This document shows, piece by piece, positions 51,760-61,325 of a stretch of 64,000 nucleotides of DNA. This DNA is from Rhizobium johnstonii 3841. Lineage in GTDB: Bacteria > Pseudomonadota > Alphaproteobacteria > Rhizobiales > Rhizobiaceae. The DNA is taken from assembly GCF_000009265.1 (NCBI RefSeq), contig NC_008380.1, positions 1,865,501-1,929,500 on the forward strand, read 5' to 3'. Numbering within the stretch: position 1 is the first letter of the stretch; the number at the start of each line of letters is the position of its first letter. The translations under genes were made by a program, and so were the position numbers. Under the pieces are notes generated by a model that saw only the letters and a program-made list of their open reading frames with translations, did not search any database and was not told the DNA's origin.

Positions 51760-52713
51760 ATGAGCACTGTTGCGACCACCGATCCGGTTCTGACGCCGAG
51801 GCAATCGACGGGGATCTCGTTGAGGGGCCGGCTGCAGGATGCGCTGCCGAAGATCGTGCTGGCGCCGAGCTTCGTCATCACTATCATCTTCGTCTACGGC
51901 TTCATCGTCTGGACGGCCTATCTGTCGTTCACCAATTCCAAGACATTCCCCTCCTATGCGCTGACGGGGCCACGCGCTTATCAGCGGCTGTGGCGCTGGA
52001 CCTTCGAGAGCGATCCGCCGTCTTCCTGGTACACCTCGATCACCAACATGGCGATCTTCGGCTTTCTCTATGTCGGCATCTGCCTGGCACTTGGCCTCTT
52101 CCTCGCCATCCTGCTCGACCAGAAGATCCGCGGCGAGAGCGTGTTGCGGCCGATCTTCCTCTATCCGATGGCGCTTTCCTTCATCGTGACAGGCGTTGCC
52201 TGGAAATGGTTCCTCGATCCCGGCCTCGGGCTGGAACAGACGCTGCACCACTTCGGCTGGACGAGCTTCCACTTCGACTGGATCAAGAACAAGGACTTCG
52301 TCATCTACACCGTCGTCATCGCCGGCGTCTGGCAGGCGTCGGGCTTCGTCATGGCGATGTTCCTGGCGGGCTTGCGCGGCATCGACGGCGAGATCATGAA
52401 GGCGGCCCAGATCGATGGCGCTTCCCCATTCCAGCTCTATCGGCGCATCGTCATTCCGCTGCTGCGGCCGATCTTTCTGTCGGCCTTCATCGTGCTCGCC
52501 CATATGGCGATCAAGTCCTACGACCTTGTGGTGGCGCTGACCTCGGGCGGCCCCGGCGGCTCGGCCTGGCTGCCGTCCAACTTCATGTATGAATACACCT
52601 TCAAGCGTAACGAGATGGCCGTCGGCTCGGCCAGCGCCATCATCATGCTGATGACGATCTCGGCGATCATCGTTCCCTATCTCTATTCCGAACTGAAGGA
52701 GAAGGCGCGATGA
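51760..52713 (+). CDS. ABC sugar transporter permease 1
   Basis: 317 aa CUT1 inner-membrane permease with about six helices (IVLAPSFVITIIFVYGFIVW first). The EAA loop reads MKAAQIDGASPFQLYRRIVI. It overlaps the second permease gene by four bases (ATGA). Confidence 0.93.
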   Translation: MSTVATTDPVLTPRQSTGISLRGRLQDALPKIVLAPSFVITIIFVYGFIVWTAYLSFTNSKTFPSYALTGPRAYQRLWRWTFESDPPSSWYTSITNMAIFGFLYVGICLALGLFLAILLDQKIRGESVLRPIFLYPMALSFIVTGVAWKWFLDPGLGLEQTLHHFGWTSFHFDWIKNKDFVIYTVVIAGVWQASGFVMAMFLAGLRGIDGEIMKAAQIDGASPFQLYRRIVIPLLRPIFLSAFIVLAHMAIKSYDLVVALTSGGPGGSAWLPSNFMYEYTFKRNEMAVGSASAIIMLMTISAIIVPYLYSELKEKAR

Positions 52714-53657
52714 GCACGATCATCTCACCGACAACCGACAGGGCGCAGAACAGCAACAACACCCGCTGGATCGGCCGCACCGTCATCTACGGCCTGCTGC
52801 TGATCTTCGCCGTCCTCTATCTGATGCCGCTCTTCGTCATGCTGACGACCTCGTTCAAGACCATGGACGAGATCCAGAACGGCAACATGCTGGCGCTGCC
52901 GCAATCGCCGACCTTCGACCCCTGGATCAAGGCCTGGGGCGAGACCTGCGTCGGGCTGACCTGCGCCGGCATCAAGGGCTACTTCTGGAACTCGATCAAG
53001 ATGGTCGTTCCGGCCGTCGCGATCTCCACCATCATGGGGGCGCTGAACGGTTATGTGCTGACCAAATGGCGCTTTCCCGGCCACACACTGGTGTTCGGGC
53101 TGATGCTGTTTGCCTGCTTCATCCCGTTCCAGTCGGTGCTGTTGCCGATGGCAACGATCCTCGGCTCGCTCGGCCGCTTCGGGATGACGCTGCAGAATGC
53201 CACGGGGTGGAACTTCGGCTTCGGCAATCCGACGATCAATCTGGTCTTCGTCCATGTCGTCTATGGCCTGGGCTTCACGACACTGTTCTTCCGCAATTTC
53301 TACGAGGCCTTTCCGACCGAACTGGTCAGGGCCGCCCAGGTCGATGGCGCCAGCTTCTTCCAGATCTTCCGGCGCATCATGCTGCCGAACTCGCTGCCGA
53401 TCATCGTCGTCACCGTCATCTACCAGTTCACCAATATCTGGAACGACTTCCTGTTTGCCTCGGCTTACGCCGGCACCGGTGACACCATGCCGATGACGGT
53501 GGCGCTGAACAATGTCGTCAACACCTCGACGGGCGTCGTCGAATACAATGTCAACATGGCGGCGGCGATGATCGCAGCCGTGCCGACGCTCATCGTCTAT
53601 ATCCTCGCCGGCCGCTACTTCGTGCGCGGTCTGATGGCGGGCGCTGTCAAAGGGTAA
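52710..53657 (+). CDS. ABC sugar transporter permease 2
   Basis: 315 aa partner permease (MalG type) with about six helices. EAA loop: LVRAAQVDGASFFQIFRRIM. The C-terminus ends YFVRGLMAGAVKG, typical for this subunit. Three bases separate it from the ATPase gene. Confidence 0.93.
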   Translation: MSTIISPTTDRAQNSNNTRWIGRTVIYGLLLIFAVLYLMPLFVMLTTSFKTMDEIQNGNMLALPQSPTFDPWIKAWGETCVGLTCAGIKGYFWNSIKMVVPAVAISTIMGALNGYVLTKWRFPGHTLVFGLMLFACFIPFQSVLLPMATILGSLGRFGMTLQNATGWNFGFGNPTINLVFVHVVYGLGFTTLFFRNFYEAFPTELVRAAQVDGASFFQIFRRIMLPNSLPIIVVTVIYQFTNIWNDFLFASAYAGTGDTMPMTVALNNVVNTSTGVVEYNVNMAAAMIAAVPTLIVYILAGRYFVRGLMAGAVKG

Positions 53658-53660
53658 TCC

Positions 53661-54776
53661 ATGGCCTTCCTCGAAATCTCCGGTCTCAAAAAGCGCTTCG
53701 GCGCCGTCGACATTCTCAAGGGGATCGACCTCGAACTCGAAAAGGGCGGCTTTCTCGTGCTGGTCGGCCCGTCCGGCTGCGGCAAGTCCACGCTGCTCAA
53801 CACCATTGCCGGGCTGGAGACGATCACCTCAGGCGATATCAAGATCGACGGACGCGACATCAGCGGCCTGCATCCCTCCAAGCGCGACATCGCCATGGTG
53901 TTCCAGTCCTATGCGCTCTATCCGAACATGACGGTGGCGGGCAACATCGCCTTCGGCATGGAGATCCGCGGCGTTCCGAAGGAGGAGCGTGCCAGGGCGA
54001 TCGCCCAAGTCTCCGACATGCTGCAGATCGGCCATCTGCTCGACCGCAAGCCGAGCCAGCTCTCCGGCGGCCAGCGCCAGCGTGTCGCCATGGGGAGGGC
54101 GCTGGTGCGCAATCCGCAGGTCTTCCTGTTCGACGAGCCGCTCTCCAATCTTGACGCCAAGCTGCGGGTCGACATGCGCACCGAGATCAAGCGGCTGCAT
54201 CAGCGCATGGGCACCACCTTCGTCTATGTCACCCATGACCAGATCGAGGCGATGACGCTGGCGACCAAGATCGCCGTGCTGAAGGACGGCGTGCTGCAGC
54301 AGTTCGGCACGCCGGCCGAGATCTATAACAGCCCTTCCAACATCTTCGTCGCCGACTTCATGGGATCGCCGGCGATGAACCTGCTCAACGCCACCGTCGA
54401 AAACGGCGCCGGCGGGCTGGAAGTCTCGCTGGAGCGGCCGAATGCCGCCCCGCTCCGACTGCCAGTCATATCAGGCAATGACGGCCTGACCGCCTATACC
54501 GGCAAACAGGTGATCTTCGGCATCCGCCCGGAGGCGCTGACCGATCCCGATGGCGCCGACCGCAAGGCGCGCTCGCTGACCGAGGGCGATTGTCTGATCG
54601 AGGTGGTCGAACCGGCCGGCTCCGACACCTTCGCCGTCACCAAGCTCGGCGGCAAATCCGTCGTCGCCCGCCTTCGTGCCGATACCGGCATCGCTCCAGG
54701 ACAAAACACCCGCCTCGCATTCAACCTCGACAAGGCCGTCTTCTTCGATCCGGAAACACAGGCGCGGATCGCGTGA
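53661..54776 (+). CDS. ABC sugar transporter ATPase (MalK/UgpC type)
   Basis: 371 aa. Walker A GPSGCGKST, Q-loop VFQSYALYPNMTV, signature LSGGQRQRVAMGRAL, Walker B VFLFDEPLSNLD and H-loop VTHDQIEAM. The C-terminal OB-fold regulatory domain (about 240-370) is present. It completes the four-gene importer. Confidence 0.95.
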   Translation: MAFLEISGLKKRFGAVDILKGIDLELEKGGFLVLVGPSGCGKSTLLNTIAGLETITSGDIKIDGRDISGLHPSKRDIAMVFQSYALYPNMTVAGNIAFGMEIRGVPKEERARAIAQVSDMLQIGHLLDRKPSQLSGGQRQRVAMGRALVRNPQVFLFDEPLSNLDAKLRVDMRTEIKRLHQRMGTTFVYVTHDQIEAMTLATKIAVLKDGVLQQFGTPAEIYNSPSNIFVADFMGSPAMNLLNATVENGAGGLEVSLERPNAAPLRLPVISGNDGLTAYTGKQVIFGIRPEALTDPDGADRKARSLTEGDCLIEVVEPAGSDTFAVTKLGGKSVVARLRADTGIAPGQNTRLAFNLDKAVFFDPETQARIA

Positions 54777-54791
54777 GGGCCAGGTGCTAAC

Positions 54792-56297
54792 ATGAGCGGT
54801 TCACCAGATATCGTCATCATCGGTTCAGGCGTCGGCGGCGCCACGGTCGCGGCCGGCCTGGCCGTGACCGGTGCGAAGATATTGATCCTCGAAGCCGGCG
54901 ATCATATCGCCGATCTTCCGGTCAACCGCGACCAACGCGCGATCTTCCAGCGGGGACATTTTCGACCGAAAGAAACCTGGTACGAGGCGAACGGCAAGGG
55001 GTTCAATCCCGGCAACTACTACAATGTCGGCGGGAATTCGAAGTTCTACGGCGCCGTGTTGTCACGTTATCGCCAGCAAGATTTCGAGGTCATCCAGCAC
55101 CGGGAGGGCGTGTCGCCGGCCTGGCCGTTTCCGTATGAAGCCCTGGAGCCGTGGTACTGCCAGGCGGAACGCATCTATCAGGTTCGCGGCAGTCTGGGTG
55201 AAGATCCCACCGAACCGCACCACTCGGCTGCCTACGAGTACCCGCCCGTCCCGGACGAGGCGCCGATTGCCGATATCAGGGCGCGCCTCAAGCAGAAAGG
55301 CCTGCATCCATTTTCCCTGCCGCTCGGCCTCGATCTTGACGCCTGGCTCTCCAAAGCACGCACGCCGTGGGATGCGCATCCGAACGCCCGCGACGGCAAG
55401 ATGGACGCCGAGACCGCAGCCCTCGCAGTGGCGCTGAGACACGAGAACGTCCGGCTCGAAACCAATGCGCGTGTGACGAGGCTCGACACGGGAGCGGGGA
55501 GCCGGATCGACCGGGTGACCTATGTCAAGAATGGGCAGACGGTGACTGTTTCGCCAGAGATCGTGATCCTTTCTGCCGGAGCGGTGCAGTCGTCCGTGCT
55601 TTTGCTGCGCTCGAAAAACGACCGCTTCCCAAGGGGGCTGGCGAACTCTTCCGACCAGGTGGGCCGCAACTTCATGAATCATAATGCGTCCGCCGTCATC
55701 GGGGTCTCACCGCGGTTCAGCAACACCTCCATCTACCAGAAGACCTTTGCCTTCAATGACTTCTATCTCTCCGACGGGGAGGGAGGGCCGCCCCTCGGCA
55801 ACGTGCAGCTCCTGGGGCGCATCTCCGAAAAGGTTCTCAAGGGCTCTCTGCCGCAGGCTCCGGAATGGCTTCTGCGCTTCATCACAGGTCATGCCATCGA
55901 TTTCTATGCGATGAGCGAGGACGTTCCAAACCCTGAAAGCCGCGTCATGGTGGATGGAGACCGGATTATTCTCCAATGGCAGCGAACCAACTGGGACGCT
56001 CATCTCGCACTTGTCGCCAGGCTGAAGGCGATCCTGAAATCGATCGGATTTCCGATCGTGCTGGCGAGGCCCTTCGACAAGCGCACGCCTTCCCATCAAT
56101 GCGGAACGATCCGCATCGGAAACGATCCCGCGACTGCGCCGCTCGACGCGTACTGCCGGTCTTATGATCACGAAAATCTCTTCGTCGTCGACGCCGGTTT
56201 CCTCCCCACCTCGGCCGCGGTGAATCCTGCGCTCACCATCGCCGCCCAGGCGCTGAGAGTGGCAGATCACATCGCATCGAAGGACTTGCAGGCATGA
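54792..56297 (+). CDS. GMC family FAD-dependent oxidoreductase 1 (sugar-oxidase-like)
   Basis: 501 aa. FAD motif IVIIGSGVGGATVAAGL at residues 6-22. GMC features: YYNVGGNSKFYGAVLSRYR and the C-terminal active-site His/Asn pair in SHQCGTIRIGND and AAVNPALTIAAQALRVADHI. This subgroup is closer to pyranose- and glycoside-oxidising enzymes than to choline dehydrogenase; that placement is by eye. It may oxidise a sugar ring hydroxyl of the imported substrate. No signal peptide, so it is cytoplasmic. It is 15 bases after the ATPase gene. Confidence 0.85.
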   Translation: MSGSPDIVIIGSGVGGATVAAGLAVTGAKILILEAGDHIADLPVNRDQRAIFQRGHFRPKETWYEANGKGFNPGNYYNVGGNSKFYGAVLSRYRQQDFEVIQHREGVSPAWPFPYEALEPWYCQAERIYQVRGSLGEDPTEPHHSAAYEYPPVPDEAPIADIRARLKQKGLHPFSLPLGLDLDAWLSKARTPWDAHPNARDGKMDAETAALAVALRHENVRLETNARVTRLDTGAGSRIDRVTYVKNGQTVTVSPEIVILSAGAVQSSVLLLRSKNDRFPRGLANSSDQVGRNFMNHNASAVIGVSPRFSNTSIYQKTFAFNDFYLSDGEGGPPLGNVQLLGRISEKVLKGSLPQAPEWLLRFITGHAIDFYAMSEDVPNPESRVMVDGDRIILQWQRTNWDAHLALVARLKAILKSIGFPIVLARPFDKRTPSHQCGTIRIGNDPATAPLDAYCRSYDHENLFVVDAGFLPTSAAVNPALTIAAQALRVADHIASKDLQA

Positions 56298-56339
56298 GAC
56301 ACGCGCTGGCAGACCGAACGGACAAAATAGGACAGTAAG

Positions 56340-57995
56340 ATGGGTTTCGACTATATCATCACCGGCGCCGGCCCTGCAGGATGCGTGCTTGCAAATCGGC
56401 TGAGCGAAGATCCCGATGTCAGCGTACTCCTGCTCGAGGCGGGTGGAGGCGACTGGAATCCTCTTTTTCACATGCCCGCGGGCTTCGCCAAGATGACCAA
56501 AGGCGTCGCCAGCTGGGGATGGGAAACTGTTCCCCAGAAGCACATGAAAGGCCGGGTGCTTCGTTATACGCAGGCAAAGGTCATCGGTGGCGGCTCGTCC
56601 ATCAACGCACAGCTCTATACGCGCGGAAACGCGGTGGATTATGACCTCTGGGCTCGTGAAGACGGCTGCGAGGGCTGGGACTATCGTTCGATCCTTCCCT
56701 ATTTCAAACGCGCGGAGGATAATCAGCGCTTCGCTGACGACTATCACTCCTATGGCGGTCCGCTGGGCATCTCGATGCCGGCTGCGCCGCTGCCGATCTG
56801 CGACGCCTATATCCGTGCAGGGCAGGAGCTCGGCATTCCCTATAATCACGACTTCAACGGACGCCAGCAGGCGGGCGTGGGATTTTATCAGCTGACGCAG
56901 CGCAACCGCCGCCGGTCGTCGGCATCGCTCGCCTATCTCTCGCCGATCAAGGACCGGAAGAACCTGACGGTCAGGACAGGCGCACGCGTCGCACGCATCG
57001 TTCTGGAGGGAGCCCGTGCGACAGGCGTCGAGATCGTGACCGCGCGCGGCTTGGAGATCGTGCGCGCCAACCGCGAAGTATTGATTTCGTCGGGCGCCAT
57101 CGGATCGCCGAAGCTGCTTTTGCAGTCCGGCATAGGACCGGCCGACCATCTGCGCTCGGTGGGCGTCAAGGTGCTCCACGATCTGCCGGGTGTCGGCGGC
57201 AACCTGCAGGATCACCTGGATCTTTTCGTCATCGCCGAATGCACCGGCGATCACACCTATGATGGCGTTGCAAAATTCCACCGGACACTTTGGGCCGGGA
57301 TTCAATACGTCCTGTTCCGGACCGGTCCGGTCGCCTCTTCGCTCTTCGAGACCGGCGGCTTCTGGTATGCCGATCCTGAAGCCCGTTCTCCCGATATCCA
57401 GTTCCACCTCGGTCTGGGTTCGGGCATCGAAGCGGGTGTCGAACGGCTCAAGAATGCGGGCGTGACGCTCAACTCCGCCTATCTGCATCCGCGCTCGCGG
57501 GGGACGGTGCGTCTGTCATCCTCCGACCCGGCTGCCGCTCCATTGATCGACCCCAACTACTGGTCCGATCCGCACGACAGGACAATGTCCCTGGAGGGGC
57601 TCAAGATCGCACGCGAGATCATGCAGCAGGCGGCGCTGAAGCCTTATGTCATGGCCGAAAGGCTTCCCGGACCGAAGGTGATGACCGACGAGCAGCTTTT
57701 CGACTACGGCTGCGCCAACGCAAAGACCGACCATCATCCGGTTGGCACCTGCAAAATGGGAAGAGGACCCGACGCGGTTGTCGGGCTTGATCTCAAGGTC
57801 CATGGCCTGGAAGGCCTCAGGGTCTGCGACTCATCCGTCATGCCGCGCGTGCCGTCATGCAATACCAACGCTCCGACGATCATGGTCGGCGAAAAAGGCT
57901 CGGACCTCATTCGGGACTTGCCGGCACTTGCCCCCATCATCTTCGCCTACGAACGCAACGATGCGAGGCCTCGGGCCCGCGCCGAAATCCGGTAA
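56340..57995 (+). CDS. GMC family FAD-dependent oxidoreductase 2 (choline-dehydrogenase-like)
   Basis: 551 aa. FAD motif FDYIITGAGPAGCVLANRLS, then VIGGGSSINAQLYTRGNAVD and the second signature SSGAIGSPKLLLQSGIGPA. The catalytic His lies in TDHHPVGTCKMG and the partner Asn in PSCNTNAPTIM. It resembles BetA/AlkJ-type alcohol dehydrogenases; substrate unknown. It is only distantly similar to GMC 1, so the two are not a recent duplication. Confidence 0.9.
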   Translation: MGFDYIITGAGPAGCVLANRLSEDPDVSVLLLEAGGGDWNPLFHMPAGFAKMTKGVASWGWETVPQKHMKGRVLRYTQAKVIGGGSSINAQLYTRGNAVDYDLWAREDGCEGWDYRSILPYFKRAEDNQRFADDYHSYGGPLGISMPAAPLPICDAYIRAGQELGIPYNHDFNGRQQAGVGFYQLTQRNRRRSSASLAYLSPIKDRKNLTVRTGARVARIVLEGARATGVEIVTARGLEIVRANREVLISSGAIGSPKLLLQSGIGPADHLRSVGVKVLHDLPGVGGNLQDHLDLFVIAECTGDHTYDGVAKFHRTLWAGIQYVLFRTGPVASSLFETGGFWYADPEARSPDIQFHLGLGSGIEAGVERLKNAGVTLNSAYLHPRSRGTVRLSSSDPAAAPLIDPNYWSDPHDRTMSLEGLKIAREIMQQAALKPYVMAERLPGPKVMTDEQLFDYGCANAKTDHHPVGTCKMGRGPDAVVGLDLKVHGLEGLRVCDSSVMPRVPSCNTNAPTIMVGEKGSDLIRDLPALAPIIFAYERNDARPRARAEIR

Positions 57996-58019
57996 GCCAC
58001 ATCCAGAGGAGAGACGACA

Positions 58020-59189
58020 ATGTCTGAAGTCAGAGTTGCAGTGCTTGGCGCCTCGGGCTGGATGGGAAAGGTCCACACGATGGCCTACCAGACCTTTCCG
58101 CACTTCTTCGGAGTGTCGGACGGAACGGCACGGATCGTCGCTCTCGTCGAAGGTCCCTCGAAGACAGCCGGGGATCTTTCTCACAGGGCGCCGGGTGCAA
58201 GAATTCTTCAGGATTGGAATCTCGCGGTCGCTGATCCGGATGTCGATCTGATCGATATCTGCCTGCCTGACCACCTTCATTACCAGGTGGCCAAGGCGGC
58301 CTTGCTGGCCGGCAAACATGTCTATTGCGAGAAGCCGTTGGCAAACACCGCCTCCGAAGCGCGGGAACTGGCCGACATCGCCAGGGAAAAGGGTGTCATT
58401 ACCCGCGTCGGACACGCCTTTCCCCGGAACCCCGTCCATGATCTGGCGAAAGACATCATTCAGTCCGGCGAAATCGGCGAGATCAAGCTGTTCCGCGGCT
58501 GCCAGCACGTCGACATGTATGGCGATCCGAACGCGCCCTTCATGTGGCGGGCCGACGGAAAGCTCGCGCCGACCGGGATCGTCGGTGATACCGGCTCGCA
58601 CATCTTCAGCTTCATGGATTTCCTGGTCGGCCGCGTCAGTTCCCTGATCGCCGACAATCTCATCGTGACGCCGCGTCGGCCTGTCGTCGAGGGCCTTGCC
58701 TATGGCGAGCAGGTGAAACTCTCAGGCAACGAGTCCTGGGCTGATATCACCAATCCTGATGCAACGAACCTGCTGTGCCGGTTCGAGAACGGCGCCGGCG
58801 GGGTCGTCGATTTCAGCCGTGTCGCGACCGGCCGCAAGTTCATGCAGACCTACGAAATTTATGGAACGAAAGGCAGCATCGCCTATACCTATGACGAGAT
58901 AAACCGGCTGCGCTTCTACTCCAACGACGACCGGACGGGGCGGCGCGGCTTCCGGGAGATCGACGTGGGTCCGGAGAACCCCACCTTCAGGGCTTTCCTT
59001 CCTCTGCCGAATTTCGGCCTGGGCTACAATGAAAGCAAGATCATCGAGGTGGCCGAGGTGATCCGCTCAATCGTTGCAAACAGGCCGATGTGGCCGACAT
59101 TCGATACAGGCCATCACCTCTGCCAGATTGTCGACGCATGCATGGAGTCCTCCCGGCAAAAGCGTTGGGTCGACATCCCGTTGGGTTGA
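58020..59189 (+). CDS. Gfo/Idh/MocA family dehydrogenase
   Basis: 389 aa. Rossmann motif VAVLGASGWMGKVHTMAY, the family EKP motif in KHVYCEKPLANTASEA with the catalytic Lys, and the active-site DTGSHIFSFMDFL with His. C-terminal beta-sheet domain has GTKGSIAYTYDEINRL. Enzymes of this family oxidise or reduce sugar and inositol hydroxyls with NAD(P). It ends six bases before the next gene. Confidence 0.92.
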   Translation: MSEVRVAVLGASGWMGKVHTMAYQTFPHFFGVSDGTARIVALVEGPSKTAGDLSHRAPGARILQDWNLAVADPDVDLIDICLPDHLHYQVAKAALLAGKHVYCEKPLANTASEARELADIAREKGVITRVGHAFPRNPVHDLAKDIIQSGEIGEIKLFRGCQHVDMYGDPNAPFMWRADGKLAPTGIVGDTGSHIFSFMDFLVGRVSSLIADNLIVTPRRPVVEGLAYGEQVKLSGNESWADITNPDATNLLCRFENGAGGVVDFSRVATGRKFMQTYEIYGTKGSIAYTYDEINRLRFYSNDDRTGRRGFREIDVGPENPTFRAFLPLPNFGLGYNESKIIEVAEVIRSIVANRPMWPTFDTGHHLCQIVDACMESSRQKRWVDIPLG

Positions 59190-59195
59190 ACGCCG

Positions 59196-61280
59196 ATGAC
59201 CATAGATGTTCCGCAGGAAATTCTTGACGCACTGACCGATGTCGACATGCCGCGGCTCCCAACCGAGCCCGGCCCTTCGGACGTAGTCCGGCTCGCCGGC
59301 GTCGAGGCGCCGATCTATCGAGCCGGTTGCGTCGTCGTCGGATCCGGCGCGGCAGGTCTGCGAGCCGCAGTGGAAATGAAGCGGCGCGGCGACGACGTCG
59401 TTATCGTCAGCCAAAGCGCGTGGGGTGGAACCTCGGCCTGTTCTGGATCCGACAAGCAAACCCTTCACACGGCAAATACGGCGGATCAGGGCGACAATTA
59501 CAAGGCAATGGCCCGAGCCATCCGCAGCGGCGGTGCGATGGACGAGGACACGGCCTATGTCGAGGCTGTGGGCTCGTCGCGGATGATGGCATCGCTCCAG
59601 TTCTTAGGCCTGCCGCTGCCGCAGGATCCGCTGGGCGGGACGCTCAGATATCAGACCGACCATGACGAGGTCGGCCGCGCCACCAGTTGTGGCCCCCGCA
59701 CCTCCCGCCTGATGGTCAAGGTGCTGGCCGAAGAGGCGATCCGGCTTGGAGTGCCGTTCTACAACCAGACCACGGCGGTAAAGATCCTCAATGAGGGCGA
59801 TGGTGCTGACCGCCACGTCGTCGGGATAATCGCCATGCGCGCTACCGACCGCACGCAGGATAACCCGCTGGGCATCGCGCTGTTCGTCGGTGGCGTGATC
59901 GTGCTCGCCGCCGGCGGGCCGGGCGAACTTTATCGTGACAGCGTTTATCCAAACGGCTGCTTCGGCTCCCTCGGATTGGCGCTCGAGGCAGGCGTCGAAC
60001 TCGTCAACCTGACCGAAAGCCAGTTTGGTATCGGAACGCGCCGGGAAGGCTTCCCGTGGAATCTGTCGGGCACCTACGTCCAGGCGATCCCGCATATCTA
60101 CTCGCTCGATTCAGACGGCGCCGAGCGCCATTTCCTGGCAGAATATTACCGCAGCACGCAGGAGCTGGCGTCGAACATCTTCCGCAAAGGCTATCAGTGG
60201 CCCTTTCACGCGACGCGCATGCTCGATTTCGGCTCGAGCTTGGTCGACCTTGCCATCTCTAGCGAAACCGCCGCAGGGCGGCGCGTCTTCATGGATTTCA
60301 ATCGCAATCCCCTATCCGTGCCGGGCGATCTGCCGTTCAGCCTGGAAAGACTGGATGAAGACGTCCGCGAATATCTCGGCAAGGCCGGCGCCGACCAGGA
60401 CATGCCGATCGATCGATTGAAGCATATGAACCCCCTCGCGATCGAGCTCTACCGCCGCTACAAGATCGATATCGCCGAGGAGCCGCTGGAATTTGCCGTC
60501 AACAACCAGCACATGAACGGCGGCATCATGGTCGATACCTGGGGCCGCAGCAGTCTCGGCGGCTGTTACGCGGTTGGAGAAGCAGCGGGCACACACGGCG
60601 TGACGAGGCCGGGTGGAGCGGCGCTCAATGCCGGGCAAGTCTTCGGTACGCGCGCGGCAGAGCACATCAGCGCCAGCGGCAAGGCAAAGCGGTCAGCAGC
60701 AGAGCACATAACCGATGTCGCAGAGGCGGGCATCGCCGACCTCCTCGCGGTCCTTCGGACCGAGAGCCCGCTCACCGTCAAATCTATCCGTTCGCAAGTA
60801 CAGGCGCGAATGAGCGACAAGGCTGGCATCATCTGTGATCAAGAAAGCGTAGGCCGAGCCTTGATCGAAGCGCGCAAACTGAACGCTGAAATCCATGCGA
60901 ACGGCATTGCCTACGGTCGCGCAGCGGAGGCGGTTCGAGGCGTGCAATGGCGGCATATGGCGCTCGCGTCGGAAGCCGTGCTCAGCGCGCTCGATTTCTT
61001 CATTCGCAATGGAGGCGGCAGCCGTGGGGCGCGGGCGATATGCGATGCGGAGGGCGAATCGCTTCCGCTGGCGCGCTCAGGACCGTTGCAGGATTATCGC
61101 TTCCGGAAGGAACGCGAGGCGCATCGCAAGGAACAGATCGTCGTTCGGCTTGATGGCGATGAGATCAGGCTTTCAACCCGTCCGAACCGCATGCTGGATG
61201 AAAGCGCCAAGTCCTTCTTCGAGCGAGACTGGCCAGCCTGGTTGACAGGCCGCATCTACGATCTGGGCGCGGACAAATGA
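59196..61280 (+). CDS. Fumarate-reductase-like FAD flavoprotein, 694 aa
   Basis: FAD-binding_2 superfamily. An N-terminal extension of about 40 residues precedes the dinucleotide motif CVVVGSGAAGLRAAVEMKRR, then SQSAWGGTSACSGSDKQT. The C-terminal FAD segment is GGIMVDTWGRSSLGGCYAVG, followed by EAAGTHG. It is longer than soluble fumarate reductases and lacks an exported signal. Such enzymes reduce or introduce C=C bonds next to carbonyls, or oxidise organic acids. Last gene of the cluster. Confidence 0.85.
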   Translation: MTIDVPQEILDALTDVDMPRLPTEPGPSDVVRLAGVEAPIYRAGCVVVGSGAAGLRAAVEMKRRGDDVVIVSQSAWGGTSACSGSDKQTLHTANTADQGDNYKAMARAIRSGGAMDEDTAYVEAVGSSRMMASLQFLGLPLPQDPLGGTLRYQTDHDEVGRATSCGPRTSRLMVKVLAEEAIRLGVPFYNQTTAVKILNEGDGADRHVVGIIAMRATDRTQDNPLGIALFVGGVIVLAAGGPGELYRDSVYPNGCFGSLGLALEAGVELVNLTESQFGIGTRREGFPWNLSGTYVQAIPHIYSLDSDGAERHFLAEYYRSTQELASNIFRKGYQWPFHATRMLDFGSSLVDLAISSETAAGRRVFMDFNRNPLSVPGDLPFSLERLDEDVREYLGKAGADQDMPIDRLKHMNPLAIELYRRYKIDIAEEPLEFAVNNQHMNGGIMVDTWGRSSLGGCYAVGEAAGTHGVTRPGGAALNAGQVFGTRAAEHISASGKAKRSAAEHITDVAEAGIADLLAVLRTESPLTVKSIRSQVQARMSDKAGIICDQESVGRALIEARKLNAEIHANGIAYGRAAEAVRGVQWRHMALASEAVLSALDFFIRNGGGSRGARAICDAEGESLPLARSGPLQDYRFRKEREAHRKEQIVVRLDGDEIRLSTRPNRMLDESAKSFFERDWPAWLTGRIYDLGADK

Positions 61281-61325
61281 GGCGATGCCGGTAGGCGTCA
61301 CTTCGAGACGGAGCCGTGCGGCTGA

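Noticed and set aside
55707..57488. 593-codon minus-strand frame across both GMC genes
   Set aside because: Spans two genes with strong FAD-enzyme motifs on the plus strand; no motif of its own.
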